Shown here piece by piece: positions 51,037 to 59,028 of a stretch of 64,000 nucleotides of DNA. The notes below the pieces were generated by a model. It made no database searches. It worked only from the letters and a program-made list of their open reading frames with translations, and was not told where the DNA came from. Position 1 is the first letter of the stretch; every line of letters begins with the position of its first letter. This DNA is from Sipunculus nudus (lineage: Eukaryota > Annelida > Sipuncula > Golfingiida > Sipunculidae): positions 47,604,079-47,668,078 of the forward strand of contig CM049309.1 in NCBI GenBank assembly GCA_026874595.1. Direction: 5' to 3'. A program made the translations under genes and the position numbers.

Positions 51037-51679
51037 CAGTAATAAGCCACCATAGTGTGGTGACAATTAAACACAAATTTATATTAACAACACGTCGTGT
51101 CTCTGTCGGCAGACAAACATTTGCAGGATATATGGAAGCGGTAGGCTGTGGTTACTGGTTAAAACCAAAAATGATGAAATCAGGACTAGCATGCACCAAT
51201 ACATAAGTAAAAGGCCTTCCTGGTATACATCTATTTATGGAAACCCCGGGTATCCCCTTTAGCTGTGGTTAAATAATGAAACAAGCAGGCCTAATCTCGC
51301 GTGACTGTGACCCTGCGCGTATAACCTGTAGTTGAAGCCAGCCGTCAACTCTTGAGATAACAAAGATTACAGAGGTGAGGAATTTACCAATTTACACGAA
51401 CCGATGAAAATTGTATTTCCAACGCTCTGCTGACAAAATATTAGTAATTGTGTAGCACACAGACTCTGGTCTCTATATATTTTATTAATGTATCACTAAA
51501 CGTGATATGCGTATATATCCGTGCTTTAAATGATATATCATGCTTGGGTAGATATTTCAAGCTCAATATAGAATGATGTTATCATACAGACGAAAGAAAG
51601 TTAAACCGTTTGATATACAAGACATATATACGGATATATGTATGTACATGCATATATGCTTATATACAGATCTGAATTT

Positions 51680-51683
<4 letters not shown>
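51037..51683. other. Intergenic, no gene
   Basis: TTACAGAGGTGAGG near 51,368 looks like an exon-donor edge but has no other support. Ends in a TA repeat. Confidence 0.3.

Positions 51684-51732
<49 letters not shown>
51684..51732. repeat. (TA)n microsatellite
   Basis: About 24 TA units abutting the retroelement at 51,735; it is the element's target, since TA repeat resumes at 54,329. Confidence 0.9.
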
Positions 51733-51734
<2 letters not shown>

Positions 51735-51736
<2 letters not shown>

Positions 51737-51787
51737 TTACGGGATGACATAAAAGCGGACCGAACTGTCTCGCTAGTGAAGCTTGCT
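51735..51787 (+). repeat. Left LTR, 5' part
   Basis: Starts TGTTACGGGATGACATAAAA and ends GAAGCTTGCT (51,778-51,787). Matches the start of the right LTR at 54,169 with three differences in 53 bases. Confidence 0.85.
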
Positions 51788-51799
51788 CACCCCGTACAG

Positions 51800-52907
51800 A
51801 TCCTTATGCAACGCAGAAAAAAAATGGCCATGGACATAACATCGAAGGGGAAAGGCATGAGCAGTATTTCTTCACATGTCAGCTTCCGGTTGCATATCCA
51901 CGCCCGACGCATGTTTCTGTAGTGCCACCTGAGTGTGAGCAACCACGCACTTTCCTGCCTGTGTACCATCCAGTGAAGTCGTCTTGGAGTCACGAATTTG
52001 GTATCTGTGGGCCTGCATCGTATGGGAATTTAGACGTTTACCATTTAGTGGAATGGATCGAAATCTATCGCTATTTCGGTGTAACTGAATTTACTATGTA
52101 TGCCAGTACTGTGAATGGCTCGCGTCTAAATAAGGAGGTAATGGACGCACTTCTTTATTATGAAAACCAAGGCATTGTTGATTTGCATTACATGACACCC
52201 CCGAGAGAAGTTAACAATAATTAATATACAAGTGGCGAGTATGGATGTACTTAATGATTGCATTCTCCGAAACATGTACCGTTATCGGTACGCCATCATT
52301 GTAGACCTTGATGACATCATGGTGCCTCGGATAGATAAAACATATGGAGAAATGATTCAGAGAATTGACAAAGAAATGAAGCTTACAGAACCGTCTCCGT
52401 TTTACACAATGAGAAATGCTTATTTCTGGACCAGTTGTGACGCTTCACAAACGCCAAAAGAATATACAAACTTCTTTGCTTTAAAATACTTAAAAAGGGA
52501 TAAGCGAGTCGATATTTATTTAAATCCAAGTTGTTCATAGATCCACGCGCCTGTCTCTCCGTGTTTAATCATCATTGCTGGATACGTTTTCCTCAAGTCA
52601 AAGACCCGTTTAGTATAAACGTACCGACGCACATCGGTCTTTCACACCATTATAGGAAATTAAGAGAACGAAAGGAGGGCCAATGTAAGAAATTTGCGAA
52701 GGGCAGAGAGCACAGAAGTTTTCCAGCGGACGCAGAAGCGTGTGTCAGTTTCTGGGACCTTATCCGACGTATGCGGCAATTATAGATTTTCTTCAGAGTT
52801 TCTCCTGGATTTTATGCATTTGGACTTCAGTTTACTTTCTGGATTGTTACAAGAGCTTTACACTGGACTGTCATTCTCCGAGAGTATACATTTAAAGACC
52901 TTATCGT
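51800..52907 (+). pseudogene. Glycosyltransferase family 92 (DUF23) pseudogene
   Basis: GT92 enzymes are Golgi or secretory-path transferases; some add galactose to fucose on N-glycans. Readable blocks in order: EQYFFTCQLP from about 51,859, EFGICGPASYGN, YHLVEWIEIYRYFGVTEFTM, LNDCILRNMYRYRY, then YAIIVDLDDIMVPR with the acidic D-L-D-D motif of the family, and FTMR/YFWTSC-like sequence. Breaks: TAA at 52,222-52,224 with a frame change by about 52,250, another change near 52,535, and more near 52,690. No N-terminal anchor is visible. It sits inside the chimeric insert and so came with it. Not functional as read. Confidence 0.8.
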
Positions 52908-53196
52908 TGTGACGGTGTTGGTATCCAGGTACTGTGCACATTATTTTCTGTGTGATTGTATTGATTTGTTGTTATACCGCTGTTTTACTGTAAAACTGTA
53001 TTGATTTAGTGTATTGTAATGTTAGGGTGGTTTTAAGAATAAATAATAGTTATTTGTTAACAAAAAAACCACTGACTTCTTTATTCATTCCCCTAGACAT
53101 TTCACGCTGCCTAGTGTTACAGAATTTTTTTTATCTCCATTACTAAATTTGTGTTCATCACGGATACGTGATCCGTTTATATTATGTTCCGTAACA
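52908..53196 (+). repeat. LTR of a Ty3-like element (+ strand)
   Basis: Ends ATGTTCCGTAACA (to 53,196). The proposed start TGTGACGG (52,908) is the inverse of the end with one change. AATAAA at 53,038-53,043. Its last ~125 bp match, reversed, 54,551-54,685. The 5' boundary is uncertain; the 3' boundary is well supported by the primer site. Confidence 0.6.
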
Positions 53197-53202
53197 TAAA
53201 AT

Positions 53203-53220
53203 TGGGGGCTTGTCCGGGAT
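53203..53220 (+). promoter_or_regulatory. Primer-binding site, tRNA-Pro type
   Basis: TGGGGGCTTGTCCGGGAT, differing by one base from the classic tRNA-Pro primer site known from gammaretroviruses. It lies six bases past the LTR end. Confidence 0.75.
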
Positions 53221-53366
53221 GCTTAATAGTTTTCAAATTTATTAGGCCTTGACCTGGACACATTGTTTTATCATACATTGTTTACAAGATTACATATTGT
53301 TTACAGTACATTGTTTACAGGATTTATCTCAGTGCTTTTTTTTTGTTATTGTTTTGACATCTTAAC

Positions 53367-53938
53367 ATGGCAGATTTCAAACCTGAGACATTTGTTGACG
53401 ATCCCGACCCTGATCAACTTGAACAGTTGTCAAAAGAACAGTTGTTGCGTTTGGGACAACACTTCGGGCTATGTGTGAAAAAAGCCTTGAGAAAGCCTGA
53501 TATCATTGCTAAAATCATGCAAGATCTAGTTAGCAAAGGTTTAATTGAAGAGACTGAAGTTGAAACATCAAAAAATGACAGCCTTGCTACGCAATTAGAA
53601 TTTAAAAAGTTGGAAATGCAACATGAGCTAGCATTAAAAGAGATGGAACAACATGAAAGGTTAGAAAGAGAAAGACTAGAAAAAGAAAAAGAAATTGAGT
53701 TAAAATGACTGGAGTTAGAAAGACTTAAACTAGAACATAGTCTAAGTGCAACCTCAACTCACAGTTTTGATGTTACTAAACACATTAGACTTGTCCCACC
53801 TTTTCAAGAAAAGGGGTTGATAAATATTTCTTTCACTTTGAGAAGGTAGCTGAAAATTTAAAATGGCCTAAGGAAAATTGGACTATGATGTTACAAAGTG
53901 TATTGACTGGCAGAGAAATTTATCCAGAGCTTTCAGTG
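53367..53938 (+). pseudogene. N-terminal gag fragment of a Ty3-like element
   Basis: Opens at ATG 53,367 (MADFKPETFV), reads a charged coiled coil (EMEQHERLERERLEKEKE), hits TGA at 53,706, and continues in frame with HIRLVPPFQE. After a frame change near 53,815 it reads HFEKVAENLKWPKENW, a gag core seen in related elements. It stops at the insert edge (53,938), so capsid, protease and pol are absent. The - strand relic on the right carries the rest of a closely similar gag, overlapping by about 30 residues. Confidence 0.7.
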
Positions 53939-53948
53939 GAAGCTTGCT

Positions 53949-54050
53949 TTTCTATTGAAGCGGTTGGTACGCCGGACTTGTGCGCCACCGACATGGGTTC
54001 GAATCCGGGATAGGCCCAATGTTTCCCCTCAGCAATTTGGCTTCGTAAAA
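53949..54050 (+). repeat. Left LTR, 3' part, with tRNA-like segment
   Basis: Resumes the LTR split at 51,787. A-box-like TATTGAAGCGG (53,953-53,963, one base off consensus) and a perfect B box GGTTCGAATCC (53,996-54,006). Ends CGTAAAA where the right LTR has CGTAACA. Confidence 0.75.
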
Positions 54051-54053
54051 AAA

Positions 54054-54063
54054 TGGGGGCTCG
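54054..54063 (+). promoter_or_regulatory. TRIM primer-binding site
   Basis: TGGGGGCTCG, the first ten bases of the tRNA-Pro-type site, three bases past the left LTR. After ten bases the match ends (CCTAACG), so priming would be short or this copy has decayed. Confidence 0.6.
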
Positions 54064-54157
54064 CCTAACGTGACGGTTAACTTTGTGGCCCAGGGAATAA
54101 GCTCACAAAAGTGTGACTCCTGGGATAATTAGTCTTGTTCTGATAACAGAACGCTCT
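54064..54157 (+). other. TRIM internal leader with stem-loops
   Basis: CCCAGG (54,089-54,094) pairs with CCTGGG (54,119-54,124), enclosing TCAC/GTGA. GTTCTG-ATAA-CAGAAC (54,137-54,152) is a perfect 6-bp stem with a 4-base loop. No open frame. Such stems could act in packaging or dimerisation; this is inferred. Confidence 0.5.
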
Positions 54158-54168
54158 GAAGGGGGGGG
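54158..54168 (+). promoter_or_regulatory. Polypurine tract
   Basis: GAAGGGGGGGG directly before the right LTR, the usual place for plus-strand priming. Confidence 0.65.
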
Positions 54169-54324
54169 TGTTACGGGGTGACATAAAAGCGGACCGAACT
54201 GTCTCGCTAGTGCAGCTTCCTTTTCTAGCGAAGCGGTTGGTATGCCGGACTTGTGCGCCACCGACCCGGGTTCGACTCTCGGATCGGCCCGGGATTTTCC
54301 CCTAATTTATTTGTTTTCGTAACA
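54169..54324 (+). repeat. Right LTR with Pol III-type A and B boxes
   Basis: TGTTACGGGG... to CGTAACA. A box TAGCGAAGCGG (54,226-54,236) fits TRGYNNANNNG exactly; B box GGTTCGACTCT (54,269-54,279) is one base off. CCGGG and CTCGG around TTCGACT form a T-arm-like stem. The segment from about 54,224 to 54,290 thus looks tRNA-derived. Confidence 0.75.
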
Positions 54325-54328
54325 ATGA

Positions 54329-54331
54329 ATA

Positions 54332-54378
<47 letters not shown>

Positions 54379-54468
54379 TAGCCGTGCTAGTTCATTGTAT
54401 ACAGAAATAGCTTGACACACAGGTCGGTTCACTTCCCATCAGCAGCGGACCGACTTTACTGTGAATTC

Positions 54469-54550
<82 letters not shown>
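54329..54550. repeat. (TA)n microsatellites around a 90-bp unique piece
   Basis: TA runs at 54,329-54,375 and about 54,470-54,550, with ordinary sequence between. An open frame across the second run is artefactual. Confidence 0.85.
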
Positions 54551-54554
<4 letters not shown>

Positions 54555-54685
54555 ACGGAACCTAATTACAACAGATCACGTAATCGTGACGAGCATTAAT
54601 TTTGTTACGGAGATAAAAAAAAATCAGATTCCGCAACACTAGGCAGCGTGAAATGTCTAGGGGAATGAATAAAGAACTCAGTGTC
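54551..54685 (-). repeat. LTR fragment (- strand) of the Ty3-like family
   Basis: The reverse complement matches 53,070-53,196, ending TTCCGTAACA at 54,551. On its inner side it joins integrase sequence directly, so the 5' part of the LTR and everything between were deleted. The shared CACTGA at the join may be microhomology. Confidence 0.7.
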
Positions 54686-55380
54686 CGAACATTAGTCCAA
54701 AGGGACTGAAACCCAAGGACATTTGAAAGAATTCACTGACAGCAAACAGTAATGGGTGGATTCCTTCATCCCAGTCTTTCTGTGTGTCATAACAATAAGT
54801 CGTAATCATTTTTTTAATGTCTGGTGAAAAACGCTCGAGGGCGCCCTGACTTTCAGGATGGAATGGCGAAGAGCTGTACTGTTTTATACCTAGCTCAGGC
54901 ATAACTTGCTGGATTAAGCCAGACATAAAATTAGACCCTTGGTCAGACTGGACGGATTTTGGAAATCCAAAATTGTAAAAAAAACTTGGTCAAAGCCTTG
55001 ACAACACTTTTGGTATTAATTTTGTGCAATGGTATTGCCTCAGGGAACCTGGTAGATGCGCACATAATTGTCAGCAAGTATTCATAACCAGATTTTGTTT
55101 TGGGCAGTGGTCCAACACAATCAACAATAATACTACTAAATGGTTCCCCGAAAGCAGGAATAGGCTTAAGTGGGGCTTTAGGAGGATTCTGATTGGGCTT
55201 GCCTACCATCTGGCTTGTGTGGCATGATTTACAGTATTGTACAACATTTGTCCTGAGATTTGGCCAATAGAAGTGTGTACTAACTTTTCTGTTTTATTTA
55301 TACCTAAATGGCCAGACAAAGTACCCTATTGTGCCATGCTTAGAATTTCATTGCGATAGCTTTTTGGCACTACTATTTGA
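54678..55380 (-). pseudogene. Integrase of a Ty3-like element, truncated
   Basis: On the - strand: the N-terminal part from about 55,380 (QIVVPKSYRNEIL, then SGHLGINKT with the zinc-binding His, WPNLRTNV-like and a C-x-x-C-like pair). The core has IIVDCVGPLPKTKSG (first Asp near 55,122), SDQGSNF (second Asp near 54,939) and HPESQGALERF (the Glu). All three catalytic acids are readable, but a stop near 55,325 and frame changes near 55,250 and 54,950 break it. It ends FGLMFGH then TGA at the LTR fragment. Confidence 0.8.
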
Positions 55381-55669
55381 TGTTTGATGGCCCCTTAATC
55401 ATCAGCGCATACATCAGGTGGTCGCCATTAACGCATAAGCACTCCATTTGTAACATTGAAACAAACTGGGTTCTATGACATTTCATCTTTAGAAACTGCC
55501 CTGGGAAACAAACAGGAAATATCAGGGTCACATGCTGTTTCGCGATAAGTTCTGAGCTTGAAAATGCTGCATCCTGTACGGGCGAGTCGTTAGACAAGTC
55601 ACTAGTGACTCCAAGAGTGTTGGTATCTGTACCATTATCCTCGTGTGTTTTTCTTGGCCATAGATCTGG
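55381..55669 (-). pseudogene. Linker between protease and integrase
   Basis: Carries a 74-codon frame (55,597-55,373) that leads into the integrase N-terminus, and upstream of it a CAVTRSMAKK-like stretch near 55,650. There is no room for reverse transcriptase here (under 300 bp). Confidence 0.55.
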
Positions 55670-56170
55670 TTACAGCACATGTAGGATACAAACCAGGAAT
55701 TTCCTGATTTTCAGGACAGTGTCCTGATCAGGTGACGGCTTTTCTGTCACTATTGGTACAGGCTGTACTTTGTCACCTGCAACATCATTGCCTAGTAGCA
55801 ACTGAATTCCCTTAAAGGGTAAAGTAGTTCTTATTCCCACAGTAATATTCCCAGGAATCAAATCTTACTCTAAATGTACACTTTGAAGCGAAACTGAAGT
55901 GTGCTTGTCTGAAAACACACCATTTACAAGTGCATGTGCACCAATTAAAGACCTACTAGAAAATGGCAAAGTGTTTGCTAATATGAGAGTTTGGCCTGAA
56001 CCAGTGTCCCTCAAATTTCTAATCGGGGTAGAATCTGAAAAAAAATCACTTGAAAGTGATACAAAACCATCATGTATGAATGGCTCAAATATCTCCCTTT
56101 CAGAGTCAGGAGAGGAATCTACTACCTCAATTTTATCAAACAAAGAACTGACGCTGACAATGTCAGTCAT
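55670..56170 (-). pseudogene. Aspartic protease of the Ty3-like relic
   Basis: D-T-G-S-G-Q-T-L-I catalytic motif near 56,005-55,979, then LIPGNITVGI and FKGIQLLLGNDVAGDKV, where L-L-G-N-D is the second conserved protease patch. A stop near 55,865 separates the two parts. Upstream is an acidic Ser/Asp/Glu-rich linker. Confidence 0.8.
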
Positions 56171-56504
56171 TAACTCTTTTTCAGAGTCACAAAAGGAATC
56201 AACATCCTTATTACAATCAAACCCCTCATGGGAGTCAACAGAGGAATATTCCTCAGCAGAAACAAACTTCTGTTTGTCATAAGAGGACCTTGCCTCACTT
56301 GAAATACTCTCGCAAGAGTCATAAAAGGATTAAGCCTTATATAGAGGATACTCCTAGCAGGAGTCTTAGAGGACCTAGCCTTATCAAATCAGTCAAATAA
56401 GGTTTTTACCCCGCCAGCTACGGATTCTCCTTTTGAGTCAGACGGAACGTTGGCCTCCGTAGCATCAAACTCTTTTTTTATAGTCAATAAAGGAGTTGTT
56501 CCCC
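56171..56504 (-). pseudogene. Acidic gag-pol linker with repeats
   Basis: Repetitive Ser/Glu-rich coding-like sequence on the - strand with several stops. On the + strand GAGTC recurs roughly every 40-60 bases from 56,100 to 56,445. Low-complexity linker between zinc knuckle and protease. Confidence 0.4.
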
Positions 56505-57240
56505 CTATTTACATGAAAAGAGCTTGCTATGCATAGATTTTGAAACAAAACCAGAAGGTTTGCTCTTTGGTTTATTTGTAAGTTTCAAGCAGTCTGATAT
56601 TAGATGACCTTCATTTTTGCAGTAATTACAGATCTTCTTTGAAAATGACTGATCTTTGTTGGACATGGACTGAGGTGTAGCAATGGACTTTGTTGAACTA
56701 TCAGGACTACTAGTACTGGGTGACTGCGCCTTAAACTTCTTTTGACCATACTGATTTACATTCTTGTTGGTGAATGACTGGTTTGATTTACTAGTAAAGG
56801 ACATTTTATGTGTAAATGAATAATTATCAGCTAATTGAGCAGCAATGTCAAGTGTTTCAGAACTGTTCTCATCAAGAAAAGTTATTTAACATCTTCGTGA
56901 ATGCGCGCTTATATACTTTAAGCAAAATCATTTGGCGCAAATTGTCATAATCGTTAATTACATTTTTAGAACTACACCAGGGATCAAACAACTGCTCTGT
57001 AGTCCTAGCAAATTCTACAAAGGTCTGATCTTTGCACTGTTCCCAATTTCTGAATCTCTGGCGGTAAGCCTCCGGAACTAACTCTTAACCTTTTAGGATT
57101 AGCCGTTCAACCTGGTCATAGTCACCAACGGCTTCTACTAAAAACTTTGAACAAAGTTTCTCTGACCTTGCCAGTCAGTACATTTTGTAATAGCAGAGTC
57201 CAATTTTCCTTAGGCCATCAAAGTGTAAGATAGTTAGAAG
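56505..57240 (-). pseudogene. Gag of the Ty3-like relic with zinc knuckle
   Basis: On the - strand from about 57,240: WPKENWTLLLQ, then ELVPEAYRQRFRNWEQ and SSKNVINDYDNLRQMIL-like core with frame breaks. The last frame (56,804-56,505) has the CCHC knuckle C-N-Y-C-K-N-E-G-H-L-I-S-D-C. Its start overlaps the point where the + strand gag ends. Confidence 0.75.
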
Positions 57241-57608
57241 TGTAGTGTTAGGCTAAATATAAATATTTATCTGCAATTAGGTAGCAAAACTGACATGTCC
57301 GCTGGTATTTTTTTCTCTACCGGCTCAAAAAAATCCTTTACTTATAGCCTTTTCACCAGAAGCTTCTATATTCACGAACATTCCAAATACACCACCACAA
57401 TACACGCGCGCCCATTGCGCATGAACAGACCCGAAACTTCTAGACTACAACGAGCACTGTGTCTCTACAAGCCTGAGTTCATCAAGTGCGGTTCCCATAG
57501 CAGCGCACAGGGCTTGCGCTTAATACCAATCAGAATGCCAAGCACATGCCAAGTTATGTAATATCCCGCGCTTAACAAACATATACATTTATTAATATAT
57601 ATAAATAA

Positions 57609-57645
<37 letters not shown>

Positions 57646-58486
57646 ATTTATGTTTTTTTTTTAAAAATAGATCACGTTACATTAAATATAATATAATACA
57701 CAAGACAACGGTTACAGCATAAAAAATTCAGTGGTTACAGTTGTGAAAATTCCAGGCAAGGGTGGGGGGGGGGGCTATATGGGTTAAGATACCATGCAAA
57801 AACATGAAATAGATACTCGCAAGACGCAGGACCTTATAATCTACTCACTTCATTTATTTTATACGGTTTATTTTGACGGTGGTCCAACACTGCTTGCGTA
57901 TATACTGTGTGACCATTTATCGAATATGCACGTTTATGGCCTTGAAATGTAAGGAATGATTCCAAGTATGTCCTAAGGGGGTCATTTCCCATATTTTCAC
58001 CTTAATCCTGAGATATGTCACTTTATTTTTCCAAGGGGCGATTGCAGCGCCCTCTATCTAACTACACAAGGCCATTCAAGATATAGTTGTAGTACACTGT
58101 TTTACCACTAGGAAACAGCTGTATGTCTTAAGCTTCAATATTATATTGCTGGGAAAAGGGCATATTAAAATGTGCCTATAACAATCTATAAAAAAACTGA
58201 GGTTTGGCCTCTTTTGAAAGCCTTTTTACAATTTTTTTATTTGCCCAACTTTTATCTCCTTTTCACAAACCAACAGTACAGTAACCAACTTTTAGTGGGC
58301 CAGGGTTGTTTTGTCGTAATCCGAAGCTATGGTACATTTGGGCCTCCTAAGGCGAAGAGTAATCATGTGATTCCGGTACTTTTTAAAGGTTGAACTAATA
58401 AACAAGGGATGCTCTTGTGGTTTTGAAACCACAATCTTACAAACATATTAATTACTTGGATTGTATGCATTGTATTTTTTTTCAAG
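57241..58486. other. Intergenic; TA microsatellite
   Basis: (TA)n at about 57,614-57,644 and a G run near 57,765. No gene; the end is 5' UTR or first intron of the scramblase gene, closing in TTTTTTTTCAAG. Confidence 0.4.
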
Positions 58487-58488
58487 AA

Positions 58489-58675
58489 ATGGCTTACCCA
58501 CAAACTGGCCAACCTCAGTATGGCATGCCAGAACCTGGAGCACCTCAGCCATACGGCATGCCTCAGCAAGGCCAGCCTCAGCCGTACGGAGCGCCTTCTC
58601 CAGGACATCCTCAGCAGTACGGCATGGCGCCACCAGGGGGACCAGGCCCTGTAATTGCACAGCCCGGTGGTGCAC
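58489..58675 (+). CDS. Scramblase exon 1 (coding), proline-rich
   Basis: [20 protein letters not shown] and on, 62 codons plus one base. The donor is taken as GTGTGT at 58,676, because it gives the right phase to read PVWMVRPE across the junction. Reading on would stop at TGA within four codons. Confidence 0.88.
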
Positions 58676-58985
58676 GTGTGTATTGATATTTTACCCCTAA
58701 CAGTAAATTTAGACGAACTAAAACATATATCCCATGAATTTAATCAGAGGTTAAATCAATCGATTATTGTTATATAGAGCTGTTCATTCTTCCACTCTAC
58801 TAACTTACTGCATATGTTTTCCGGCTAGCACTGATATCTGAATTGAAATTATAAGGACATTTAATACAGAAAGTTTCCTGAAAGTTAATGAAAATATACA
58901 TTCAAATAATTCTGTATGATAATGCATATATAAAAATAATTTGTTTTTTTTTCACTAATTATTACATATATAATATATATGAGTT

Positions 58986-59028
<43 letters not shown>

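Larger units (their letters stand above)
51788..53938 (+). mobile_element. Chimeric 2,151-bp insert flanked by a 10-bp duplication
   Basis: GAAGCTTGCT occurs at 51,778-51,787 and again at 53,939-53,948, at the point where the LTR resumes. The right LTR reads GCAGCTTCCT there, so both flanks share two private bases, as expected if one site was duplicated on insertion. The insert joins a broken GT92 copy (to about 52,907) to an LTR, primer site and gag start of a Ty3-like element, ending inside gag. No poly-A tail seen. Confidence 0.65.
51735..54324 (+). mobile_element. TRIM-like LTR element with tRNA-like LTRs, split by an insertion
   Basis: With the 2,151-bp insert (51,788-53,938) set aside, the parts form a compact ~430-bp retroelement. 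Target duplication ATGA (51,731-51,734 and 54,325-54,328). Left LTR 51,735-51,787 plus 53,949-54,050 (155 bp). Primer site TGGGGGCTCG (54,054-54,063), which fits tRNA-Pro-type sites. About 118 bp of internal sequence with hairpins, purine tract GAAGGGGGGGG (54,158-54,168), and right LTR 54,169-54,324 (156 bp). The LTRs start TGTTACGG and the right one ends CGTAACA. They agree at roughly 85-88%. No protein is coded, so enzymes must come from another element. Terminal-repeat retrotransposons in miniature have this plan. Confidence 0.75.

Noticed and set aside
54224-54290. Functional tRNA gene
   Set aside because: A and B boxes are good, but the anticodon and acceptor arms do not pair properly and the segment sits at the same place in both LTRs.
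54412-54642. 76-codon frame across a TA repeat
   Set aside because: Made of Ile/Tyr runs from (TA)n; no gene. The same applies to 51,638-51,922.
58363-58700. Open frames overlapping scramblase exon 1 in other frames or on the - strand
   Set aside because: They are shadows of the proline-rich coding repeat.
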